Shown piece after piece: positions 53,749 through 64,000 of a stretch of DNA of 64,000 nt; position 1 is the stretch's first letter, and every line of letters starts with the position of its first letter. Source of the stretch: Allacma fusca (Eukaryota > Arthropoda > Collembola > Symphypleona > Sminthuridae); the NCBI GenBank assembly GCA_947179485.1, contig OX359245.1:76557067-76621066 (forward strand). The letters are read 5' to 3'. Position numbers and translations under genes: made by a program. The notes under the pieces were generated by a model. That model saw nothing but the letters and a program-made list of their open reading frames with translations. It was not told the origin of the DNA and made no database searches.

Positions 53749-55521
53749 TTGTGTCGAAGTTTGAGTTTTTTACTAAAATATTAGCAAAACTTATGTCACT
53801 GTGTACATTGTACCCATAAAATATTTTTCGTGTAAAAAATGTTTCAAAACTGATTAAAAGTAATTATATCGTTGTATATAAATTCTACAAATTCCCATAA
53901 TTATTTCGTATTATTAAAAGTGGCAATCTCTTGCTAACTCTCGTGAAAAAGCATCTCTGGCGTTGAAGTGTCATTAATTTCGACTAACCTGTAGTGTCCC
54001 AGGTTTGACGCACCATGCCTTTAAATTTCAGAGCCGACAAAATAAAACTACGAAAAAGTTGATTAGTTATATCACTACAGCAAACCACCATTTTTTTGCC
54101 CGGATAATATATAGTTTCTGAATTTCTGCAAACATTGTGATATGACGAAATATATACAAAACAGTTGAGGTTATAAGCTTTCAAGCATTTTGATATCGTC
54201 AAAATGTGAATACTATACGCTTGTGTCAGCTTATTCGTCGTAACGATTAAATCAAATTCGCTTTGTAGTAGAATATTTCAATTGAAACAAAAATCTTCTA
54301 AAGTGTACCTTTGGCACTTTTGGATCCCATTCTATAGACGTATATGTAATTATGTATTTTTAAAATACAATTAGTGTACATATTTTATCATCACTAAATC
54401 CGTCACTAATTATTAACTGTCCTCTCACAATCAGATTTGTAATTTTTGAATATCAACGTATGTAGATAATGCAAAAATCTACCTTAAAAATCCTTATACT
54501 CGAAGTTAAACTATCCCATCTTTGGACATATGCTATGCAGGGACTACATCTATAGACATATTTTTTTAACCTACTTTTAGCATAGTACGTGTAATCAGTA
54601 CGTCTTTATTTACAACAACTCCTTACTCCAGTTTCTGTAGAAATCCGTTCCAGTAATGGGGTTGACAATTCAGTTGACAGACATCATAATTATAAAGGAG
54701 TTCAGACACAACTGTTAACATCATTCGACAATAGTGACACGACGTTTATGGCTATAGTACATTTACAAACTTTGATTTGTATATTCCGATTTTAATTCGT
54801 CTAATTCGTGCTCATTGCCAAGGCACATGGACATCCCAAAGAAACTTCCACTTAATAATCAGTATTTCCTTGCTAACAATTTTACAGTAATATTCCAATC
54901 AATATTCATATGTATTAATACATATTTACAAATGTCCTCCAAATGTAGGGCTTGCCTCTTAGACAGCATTTCCCTTAATATTGACATGCTTATATTTTCC
55001 CTATGATTATATTTACAATATATATAATTACAGGAGTAATAAGATATACTCGCATCTATATAAATTAGCAGGTATTTCGCATTCCATGTAAACCACAATG
55101 GAGGAAATTCACTGTATTAGAATTTGAAATCAACAACTCCTAACACACATTATATCGATTTAGACACATTTCCCATTCTCACTTGGAAATTTGAGTGACA
55201 ATTAAAGAACTATAGTTTTATATATCCAACCAAACCTTTCCCTCCTTAATTACTAATCGTACACATTCAATAATTCAGAAGCTTAATTATTCTGTATTAA
55301 AATCCCCTATAATTATAATAAATTATTATGTGAAAAAAGAATTATATAGGCAATTCTTAATGTTGGGATATTTGATTGCAGCAAGTTAGCAATGGAGGAA
55401 CTCCCTATTGAGAATTGATTAATGGAAAATATTTTTACATGCAGCCCGGTTACTGTGGGGAATTTAGTCCATTGGCCTAGAACACACCAGTAGGACCAAT
55501 ATTTGTTAGATTGTTTCCAGG
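53749..55521. promoter_or_regulatory. Upstream region of receptor locus 4
   Basis: 54,120-54,860 matches 33,660-34,545, and 55,080-55,521 matches the conserved receptor flank, ending TTGTTTCCAG before GATG. No gene. A 5' UTR intron ending at the acceptor is likely. Confidence 0.45.
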
Positions 55522-56896
55522 ATGCCAGCTATAGGACCTATTTCTGATATTTACTTGTACAAAATCTCCCAGTGGATGGTATTCACTTGCGGTGGCCCTT
55601 ACGATATTGACAACATAACGAAAAGAGTTGTTAAAACAAAATCCCAGAAACGAATGATTTTCTGGATATTATTTACAACTGTGAGCTGGATAAACAAAAT
55701 TTTTGTGTTAGTGAGATTTATTCAGTACATGACTCGGGACGATGAGTTTGCAATTTTGATGAGACCTCCACTTACTGTTTACACACTTTTCATGGGTTTT
55801 CAATTTGCGTTTCAGCTTACTCAAGCCGTGTATTTTGAAGAGCTGCCGATTCTACTTGAACTTTTCGTAAATATTAAAGCTGATTACAAAGGTTCCAAAC
55901 ACACAAAAACTGATACTTCATGCTAAGTTTCACTGTACTACTAAATTTTAACCCAGGCATGAATCTTTATTAATATTTCAGGCAAATTTGTGATTGAGAA
56001 ACCGACAACCAAATTTGGAGAGATTTTGGCGGACCGGTCGGGGCTGTACATGGCATTTGTTTTTTACTATGTCATTTCCCTATTGTTAGGCCTCATTGTT
56101 GGTTTCTTTTTACTGCCACAGTTCCCAGCATTTTTCACTTCTTTGGTCAATGATCCAAAATCCTTGGATTCAGCTTCAATTTGCGTCTTTAGTGCTCCCA
56201 TACTTTTAATGCTTTTATCAGATTTGCCGGAGGGAATGTTGTGGGGGTTTATTTCTGTCGACATAACGTTTTTTGGGTGCGAAATTTGCGAACAGCTTAG
56301 GTAAGAATGTTGTATTTCAGGGAATAATAAATAGCAATAATATAGTAATCAGATCCAGATTTTTATATTTGATTTACTTGATGTGGATACAAACTTGCGC
56401 CACTGTATTTTAAAATATACATTTTTACAGGTTGAACAAAAATGAGTACAGTACTTTGGGCGCCTTTCGAACTGAAAAAAACTTTGTCAAATACTACAGA
56501 CGTGTGGAATTGATTCAGAACTTGGGGATGCATATTTTTAGCTCAATTGCCATGCCTGCCCTTGAGTGGTTGCTCATTGCAGGATCTGTTTTTGGAATTT
56601 ACGGTGGGATCACAAGCAAGGGGATTATATCCTATTTACAATACTTGGTCGCAGCTGTAATGATTATTGGTTTGGTTGTGATATTTACGGTCGCTTCAAG
56701 GGTATACGAGGGATCATTATCAACGTTACACTCTTGGAAGGGCAGGAGGGTAACTCCGTGGGCGCGTAAATCCATGCGGTCATTTCGACCTGTTAAGGTC
56801 ATGATCGGATCCTACTACTACGCTGATCGCGGTATTGTCCTAACTATTTGTAAAATCATTTTTGAGAATACAATTAATTTACTGATGTCGTCGTAA
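55522..56896 (+). CDS. Gustatory-receptor-like 7TM protein, intact (locus 4)
   Basis: Three exons, 55,522-55,891, 55,982-56,300 and 56,431-56,896, with the same lengths (370, 319, 466 nt) and intron phases (1 and 2) as the gene at 35,871, giving 384 residues. Membrane-type segments: IFWILFTTVSWINKIFVLV, PLTVYTLFMGFQFAFQL, YYVISLLLGLIVGFFLLPQF, VFSAPILLMLLSDLP, ALEWLLIAGSVFGIYGG and YLVAAVMIIGLVVIF, then the conserved RVTPWARKSMRSF and YYYADRGIVLTICKIIFENT. Exon 3 is nearly the same as in locus 3, while exon 1 differs more. Probably a chemoreceptor of the arthropod GR superfamily, by topology and clustering only. All frames and splice sites are intact. Confidence 0.65.
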
Positions 56897-59058
56897 TTAG
56901 TAATTTCAGTAATAATTTAGAATAGTAATTACTTCTTAGTTCAAACAATTGTTAGAGCCTTTTCGATTTATAATTTAAAAATGATTTATAAAATCGTAGA
57001 TGGTCGTACACAATGTCCTACATTTCAGATTACGTTCCTTCATTCATAATTAATTTTCACTTTAATATAAACACTGTGGAAACACGTGTGGATATATAAA
57101 ATATTTAAACAATGTTGGTTACAAACTTCTATGAAATACGTTTGTATAGATATATGGTGTAAATTTTTTTTTCGAATTAGAAAAAGGCTCATACGGTGCT
57201 ACATATATCCACACATATATCTACACATATGCTCATACATATGTACGTTCAAATGCAAATCTCTGGATCCGACAACCTTGAAATTTTTGTAACTTTTTAG
57301 TTCATTTTAAGGTAGATAATGATCGGAAAGTCCCCAATTTAGTTGTTTAAAAGGAATTATAAAGATTTTTCAGGAGCCTATCTGCATAAAACCATGTGTT
57401 GTAGAAATTTGTCACCCAGTCCATTTCGCGTTAATTGCAAATGCAAACCACAATGTTTCGAATGTTGCTCAAGCATATCCGGAAGTTCGGTTTTGTAATA
57501 ATTAATATTCTGGTAAAATAGCTAATCAATTACATCCGAGTTTTGAGGCAGTTGCTGTGACTACCAACAGGCGCAGATCCTGAACGGATACAATGCCAAC
57601 ATTGTAGAGATGCAATGTGAATATCCCAATATTTTAATTACCATAGATTTCCAAGTGTCATATATAAATATATATAAATATTTACTGAATATCCTCCAAA
57701 TGTTACGCTTCCCTCTTAGATTTTCCCTTAATATTGGCTTGCTTATATTTTCCCTAGGATTACATCCTTTATACTAATTTGAAAGTGATTGTCGTGATGG
57801 TGCCAGTCGTCACTTATGTACATGACATGTTGAAGCATAGCGGTTCATTTTTTTCTTTCTTTCATGAAAATAATGCTTTGATTTTTATTTTTATCCACTT
57901 TTTTGCACGAATGAAAAAAAAATAACTTCTATCCTTTTTTAAAATTTTTTTGTTTACTTGGATAGGCTTAAAAACCAAATGTTACTATAACTTAATCCAG
58001 TTCAAGTCAACAAAAAATAATGCCATTTTAGATTACAAACCATAACAAATTAAAAAAAGAGAGAAAAGAAATACCACAATGCTAAACAAGTTACCAACAA
58101 GTTACTATCTTGCATCTTGGAATTTGTATGGTTAATTCGAATCAACTACTACTGCTTATTTGTACGCTTTGAATATTTAGTACCGTTTGGATAATATTGA
58201 TTGGCCATCATCTTTTAACTACCACGATTAATTCGAACTTTGAATATGAGAGTAATTTAGAATATAAGAGTAACTTTGGGGTAATTACACCAACACATGT
58301 CAGACATAAAATTAATTAAATGATGTAACTAATATGCATTGACAGCGTCCTGGTTTATTTTTAAAAAAATGACACTTTCAGTTCAAGGTCAATTCTTATA
58401 ATTTAATTGACAGCGTTATGGTTTACTAAAAAATTTACACTTTCGTGGTCAAAAATTAGGGCTTTTGATAGCTAATACTTTTTCGTCATTTATTATTATT
58501 TTTAATAATGGGTTCCATCAAAATGAATATAAACAAGGACAATTTCAAATTGCATACATTTGCTCAGCTTATATAATTTAATTAGCATTTTATTTGTACC
58601 CTGTACAGCACCTATTTATTAAACAGCTTTTACATATTTTCAAAAAACATTTATGCCACAGAAAAGTTTGAGAACAATTCTAAAAATTATTCTTTGAGTA
58701 CCGACTTCGCGTAGTAATAGGAGACGCTTCAGTTTTTAAAAATCAGCTAATTCTATTTTGATCAAAGTCTGTAGCAATGTTGCTAACATAAATATGATGC
58801 TTTTAGTTTTCCTAAGAGTAGGTTTTATATCTACAGATATCTACTATACCAGTTCCATTTGATGTTTAATTGTGACTACAGATAAAGTCAATACTCAATA
58901 CAACAGTTAAGTTACTTCAAAAACCTATATACGAAATGTAGGTAAAACAGAGAATATTAAGTCATTGCTTATGTTGGTCAGTGACGGGGAACTTTGAAAA
59001 ACATAAATAGTCAAACAAATAGAAAGGCCTTTCCGCATGGAATCTGAGGGCCGGACCA
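56897..59058. other. Downstream flank of locus 4 and gene-free DNA
   Basis: The first 600 bp is homologous to the flanks after loci 2 and 3 (CATAAAACCATGTGTTGTAG at about 57,383). Beyond that nothing is recognised; AT-rich. Confidence 0.5.
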
Positions 59059-59110
59059 GAGTTGACCCCCCTTAAAATCACATGTATGTGAATTTAAGGG
59101 GGGCCAACTC
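59059..59110. repeat. 52-bp near-perfect palindrome
   Basis: Two 25-base arms, GAGTTGACCCCCCTTAAAAT… and its complement, match at 23 of 25 positions around a 2-base centre (GT). A run of T follows on the plus strand. It could be a relic hairpin of a MITE; no terminal repeats were found around it. Confidence 0.8.
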
Positions 59111-59269
59111 TTTTTTTTTAAATTAAATTTTTTTAAAAACCTATAGGTTTTGAAAGGAAAGTAATGACAAAAATTTATGTATAAAGCTATTAATAAGCGA
59201 CGAAGTTGGTTTATGTCACAGATTTTACCCAATAGAAATGGAAAATCATTGCTATGCCAGTTTTCCCAT

Positions 59270-59670
59270 CCACCTTGGTGGATGGCTTGCATGCTAGTTT
59301 ACACTATACAGGAGTAAGATATACTTGCATCTCCACAAATAGTCAGTATTTTGCTTCCCAAGGGAATCACAGTACAGGAAATTCACTGTAATCGAATTCG
59401 AAAGCAACATCTCCGAGCAAAATTTACATGGATTTAGACACATTTCCCATTCGCACTAGTAATTTGTAGTGACCACAAAATAACTAGTTTTATCTATCTA
59501 ACCAAACATTTCCCTCCATAAGTACTAAACGTAATCAATAATTAATTCCGAAATGTAATTATTCTGTATTAAAATCCTTGTAATTATTACAATAAATCTT
59601 AATGTGAAAACAGAATAACATAGGTAATGATTAATGCTGTGATATTTAATGGCAGCAAGTTAGTTTTTAC
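59270..59670 (+). pseudogene. Orphan upstream flank of a lost plus-strand receptor
   Basis: Homologous to 55,020-55,390, the flank before locus 4 (CACATTTCCCATTCGCACTA, AGTACTAAACGTAATCAATA), but no receptor exon follows. The similarity ends near 59,670, about 120 bp before the ATG would be expected. A receptor gene that once followed has been deleted. Confidence 0.7.
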
Positions 59671-60140
59671 TATTAATTGTCATGTCTTTCAAAAACATTA
59701 CGGATCTCCCGACGACTTCAATGTTGTTTTACCATAATCCAATGTTGAGTTAGTACTCTTAGACTCTATTCTGGTGGCTTCGGCTGTGAGGTTATTTACA
59801 TCAGAGTTATTTACGAATGGGCATGAATCGGGATTGTAAGGATTTTCAAGGATCAAATTTGTTTACGTTGCCAAATTCTCTAAATATTCCATAAAATGAT
59901 GTCGGACTTTCCCCTCAACTATGTATATCCAGGCAATCGCTGTTTTGATGCTAATGGTTATTAGTAGTTCTACGGTTGTTTCGTTTCCAAATGAAGACTT
60001 ACTGATGTGCTCTAAAGATGGGGTAATCGGATTACCATAATGTTAGTGTAAAACATTTTATAAAACTGTTGCTCAGAATAAATGTCAAAACTATAGTTGA
60101 ATGGCTATATCTGAAATTGCCAGAAGTTTTCAAAATCCTT

Positions 60141-62133
60141 TCATAAGCCACTGCATAGTAAGCTAACCACCTGGTTAATGACATAATCAATAAATTCAGG
60201 AAACGACGTTCTGTCCAAAGTATAGAAACCTCCAGATCGCATCCCCATTGCCGGGATTGATGTCAAGACTCGTCCAAAGAAACCTGCTTCCTTGGGACTA
60301 TTTGATAACCCCATTCGCCGGATCTCACGCTTCATGTCGTTAATGCTATCTTGCACCACGTAGCTCTTCCCATAAGCAAATTCAAATATTCCCACGCAAA
60401 GGAAACCAATAAAGGTAAGAACAAATGCAAAATACGGATCCTTTTCATGGAATCTGATTCCACCGTAAAAGCCAAATATTGCTCCAATTAACAATTGTAT
60501 TTTGGCCAGGTAAATTGTAGCGGAAAATATGTCATTAAGTAATTTAATATCAATCAAGATCTCAACCAAATGACGACAGTACAAAGAAGTTTGAACAAAC
60601 GTGGGCTCCATTTCCTGCCTAGAATCAGGAAAAATTCATGATGGGTAAGATTTTTAAATGAATTTATTAATAATTTTTTAAGCTGTTGTAAAATAATTTT
60701 CATAAAATAAATATGTTGTATGTGTAATTACTTCACTAAAGTTAAACTGTTCCCTGCAGCCTCGTTACGAATATATGTAACTGCAAATGACAGGAGGATG
60801 TAAGTTCCTGAGTGCATCAAAGTCATCATTTCTACTAAGCCCCAAAACTCAATGCTCATCGTTAGAAACAGCATCCATCCATTTCTGAAATTGTCCGGCA
60901 GAGTGGAGTATAAAAGATATACCGCGTTGGGGTCCATAAGGAAGACCAACGTCAATGCTGCAGGTATGAAGTAAAAACTGAAAGGCAGGAAAATTATCGC
61001 GTTCTCCAGAAGGGTGTGTTTTTTCAAAACATTGATAGAGAAAAACCGAGCCATTCCTGTATTTAAACAAAAATGAATTAAGTCGGTAAATATAACGTAT
61101 TTATATTTACTTATTCAGAAATCACTCCAGATGTTTATATTTCTCTGATATTTTTACCGCATGCTTACATACTAATCACTTCAGACACCAACATAATAAA
61201 ATCCTTGTCGTAATTTCGCCAATCGTGTATGGAGTCATAAACTGACTTTTTGGACATTGAAATAATTCAAATTATAATAATAAATAACAGCCATGTTGAA
61301 ATAATTGGAATACGTGGATATTGCTTAGAATCAATTTATTTGCCAAGCTTTCGAACTCAAACAGTGTTCATCTTCAGGGCTTAATTATGACTAACTATGC
61401 TATCCTTGTTTGATGTAGTATTTATAAAAATTTTACATTATTCTAATTTAAAATTATTGAGTTGTGAATATTTTGCAAAAAATAATTATTTTTTCAACAA
61501 TTTAAATTAAAAACAAGATCAATCTATTAAATTCGGGATTATTGGCTTCCATGCGTTGCTTAAAATAAAACCTTGGTTGACGTTCATCAATGACTGTTTT
61601 GATTGTGAATAACAGTACTAATATTTATTAGTAGTACTAGTGGAGCTATCCCTACCTTTCGAATCAGAAAGATTTTTACACTTGAACCGATGAATACGTG
61701 TAAACAAAATGGCGAGCTCGTCTGGCAAATTCATCACTAAGTGCATGCCCCATTGATGCATGCAACAAAGTGCAATGTACACAATATTAATGAAAAATGA
61801 CTTCGGGACAAGATATTCTTCTGGCCATAAAATGGTTTGGACCAAGCGAAAAACTTTGATCGATATAAACATGGACACAAGGAATTGACGAAATGCCCAG
61901 AACCCTTTACGATATTTTGAGCGCTCTGCCTGCAAAAGGATAGTTGTAGTGTTAATCGTAAATGGGATCAGGGTGTAATTGCACTGGAAGCTTATAACTT
62001 TTAAATTCAGTAGTAAATCTTCAAAACTAAGCATGCCGAAAAATAAGGAATTCAAATATTTCCTAAAATTTTGTCTGTCACACCAAAAATAATTACTGAA
62101 AAACACTAAAAAGTCGTAAACAAAATTCACCAT
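60141..62133 (-). CDS. Gustatory-receptor-like protein, minus strand, intact (locus 6)
   Basis: Three exons on the minus strand, 62,133-61,656, 61,056-60,732 and 60,618-60,141 (478, 325, 478 nt), in frame throughout, give 426 residues. Intron phases are 1 and 2, as in the plus-strand genes, showing common descent. Exon 1 encodes SKYRKGFWAFRQFLVSMFIS and FFINIVYIALCCMHQWGMHL; exon 2 encodes IIFLPFSFYFIPAALTLVFL and MSIEFWGLVEMMTLMHSG; exon 3 encodes IQLLIGAIFGFYGG and FVLTFIGFLCVGIFEFAYG, then GGFYTLDRTSFPEFIDYVIN. The donor of intron 2 is GTAATT, slightly weak. It is a diverged subfamily, only loosely similar to loci 3 and 4. Chemoreceptor function is inferred. Confidence 0.6.
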
Positions 62134-62436
62134 CGAGCGACATGGAAATGTATTTTGAATTAGGACTATCTTTTGCAGTATGACCTAGGGGTAACAGTCA
62201 CTTTTCAAACTTAATAGACGATGCTTCCTCCTGAAGAAAGCTTCCTTGAAAGACTAGACTCATGGATACTATACATCAGTTGTGTCTGTATAAATACTTA
62301 TGCGTAAACTGTCACCATCAATTGTAATTTATACATAATTACATAGTGTCCTCCTACCGATTTTCACATTATTATTAGTTATTACCATCAGTTAAAGTAC
62401 GTCAAATTGGATTTTAGACAGACATTTCCCGCCTTG

Positions 62437-63086
62437 AGATTTGATTAAGCCTCCTATTATTGTCATTGTTTTCATCGGTCTTGACATGGCATATCAGCTA
62501 GCTCAGGTTTTGTATTTTGAAGAGCCCACGGTTCTAATTGATGGTTTTGTAAATATTCGTGCGGATTACAAAGGTGAATAATTGACACAAACGAATTGAA
62601 AGGGAAAGAAATTTAAAACTAAGATTTGATATTTGTACATTTTTCTAGATCATTTTATGATAGCAAAACCGAATACCAAATTTGTAGAGATTTTAGAGGA
62701 TCCGCCCGGGATTTGTATTGCATTTTGATTTTACTCCGTTATGCTATTTTTTTTGTGCATCCTTATTCTTTGCTTTTTCCTACCTCAGTTCCCGTTATTG
62801 TTCACATCTTTGGTTGATGACCCCAAAACCTTGGATTATGTTTCTATTTGCATATTCGCGTCTCCTTTGTGGTTCATCATGTTCTTAGAAGCTGCCACAG
62901 TGATGTTGGCCTGTGGTTTTATTCCTCGCCCCGTAAATTTATTGGGCTGTGAAATTTGCGAATTTTGTTCAACTATGAATATACGAGTATTGTTATATTG
63001 ATTCATGTGGAGCATGCAACTTATTTAATTGATGACCATAAATTTGACAATTCTGGAATACATTTTATAGGTTGAGACAGACATGT
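62437..63086 (+). pseudogene. Partial receptor pseudogene (locus 5)
   Basis: A fragment of exon 1 (about 62,437-62,573: AYQLAQVLYFEEPTVLIDGF), a whole-length exon 2 (62,649-62,990), and the first bases of exon 3 (GGTTGAGACAGACATG). The start of exon 1 is missing. An in-frame TGA replaces a codon in the IAF-FYSV segment of exon 2, and the exon 2 donor is lost. Exon 3 is cut short by the repeat-like DNA beginning near 63,087. It stands head to head with the intact minus-strand gene ending at 62,133. Confidence 0.7.
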
Positions 63087-63590
63087 TTTGCCTTCGAAGG
63101 CTAGCCTTCAATGAAGCCTTCATTGAAATCGGAAGATCAATTTTTCAGAGAGTTGGGAATGGCAGGCAGGTTGGCTGAACTAATTCGGGAAGGCTGAGTA
63201 AGGGCTTCCTGATATTAAAAAACCGGTAGGAGAAGGAAGGACATCTGCAAATTAGCCCTCTGCTACTTAAAAGGCTTCGCGCGTACAAATAATGACAATA
63301 GATCGTCACAAATAAAACAATAAGAGTGCTACTGAAAACACTGTAAATGCATGATGTACATAGTTATATGCGCAATAAGAAACCGTAACCGCTTATTGAT
63401 ATACTCAAGTAATTTATGCTTTGGACGAACTTGAGTGCGTTTGTTGAATGAAAAAAACATGGGAATCATGCAGTTTTGGAATGTGTTACTGATTTTAAGG
63501 TGTTTGAACTGCAAAAAGGTTGTTTAAATTATTATGGTATTTCGTGTTGTGAACTCTGAGCAGGAAGGAAGGCTGATTTTTTTAAGGTTA
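63087..63590. mobile_element. AAGGCTT-rich segment interrupting locus 5, unclassified
   Basis: Begins GCCTTCGAAGGCTAGCCTTC and ends near GAAGGAAGGCTG. Motif-rich ends resemble those of the hAT-like elements elsewhere in the window. No terminal inverted repeats or target duplication could be defined, so family is unproven. Non-coding. Confidence 0.4.
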
Positions 63591-64000
63591 AAGGTGGGAT
63601 GACCATATATGGGCCGATTTATCTGGAATCCATGTATACAAAAAAAACAGTCGTAACATGGAAGGAGTAAGTCGTTGATAAGACAATTACTCACAAAATA
63701 TTGGACCCCAACGGTTCATAGCGAATTATTTCCCAGGTTTTCAAATTTTCCCTTCATTTAAAAAACGTTTCAAACTTTTATCGTCAATGTCAATGTCAAT
63801 TAAACCAACCTGAAGCCTACAAACCGGTGGAGTCAAAAACATACCGAATTGGGTGTCCTTGCACACCACAAATGTTATAAGTCACAACGCTGGATAAAAA
63901 GGGCATTAATGCAACTTCATATGGGCCATCATTCTCTTCTCTTCTCTGTAAACATAAACCAAACGAAATAGAATAATCGTGTATCGGTGTGAAAAGTCGT
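63591..64000. other. Right-edge intergenic DNA
   Basis: No gene or repeat recognised. Confidence 0.5.

Overview
Kind of genome. The window is AT-rich nuclear DNA of an animal, most likely an arthropod and perhaps a springtail. The evidence is spliced multi-exon genes with GT-AG borders, a local cluster of multi-pass chemoreceptor-like genes, a Polinton-like fossil, a Ty3/Gypsy element, and many hAT-like DNA transposons with 8-bp target duplications. The taxon is an inference only. No rRNA, tRNA or CRISPR array was recognised.

Layout. (1) 1-9.1 kb is a Polinton/adintovirus-like fossil that runs off the left edge. On the minus strand it has an adenain-type protease, an F54H12.2-like capsid-family gene, an arginine-rich basic protein and a second structural protein, all packed almost without gaps. 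On the plus strand it has a small cysteine-containing ORF, a PIF1-like helicase, and downstream membrane-protein-like and RING-like coding pieces. (2) 6,960-15,920 is repeated head to tail as 15,921-24,874, about 99.9% identical. The unit holds the right-hand part of the fossil, about 5 kb without recognised genes, a cluster of hairpins, and the first exon of a receptor gene. (3) 24.5-63.1 kb is a receptor cluster with seven loci plus one fragment, on both strands. Two plus-strand genes look intact (35,871-37,242 and 55,522-56,896; both 384 aa with exon lengths 370/319/466). One minus-strand gene looks intact (60,141-62,133; 426 aa). One is truncated at the tandem-duplication junction. One is disabled by a TA microsatellite. 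One carries stops and is split by a Gypsy insertion. One is partial.

Mobile elements. A young-looking Ty3/Gypsy element (40,036-49,182; LTRs with one visible mismatch; 4-bp target duplication) sits inside exon 2 of a minus-strand receptor pseudogene. At least six hAT-like elements lie around the receptor genes. Each has ends packed with its own short motif (for example TATCCGAT, CGGTTCGGAT, GGTACCTGTACCC). Three of them are nested inside one another at 27,026-31,372.

How it fits together. The receptor loci share homologous flanks, so the cluster grew by segmental duplication of a plus-strand gene facing a minus-strand gene, followed by decay and repeated transposon insertion. The Polinton-like fossil and its recent 9-kb tandem duplication lie at the left edge of this cluster. 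The duplication breakpoint cuts a receptor exon.
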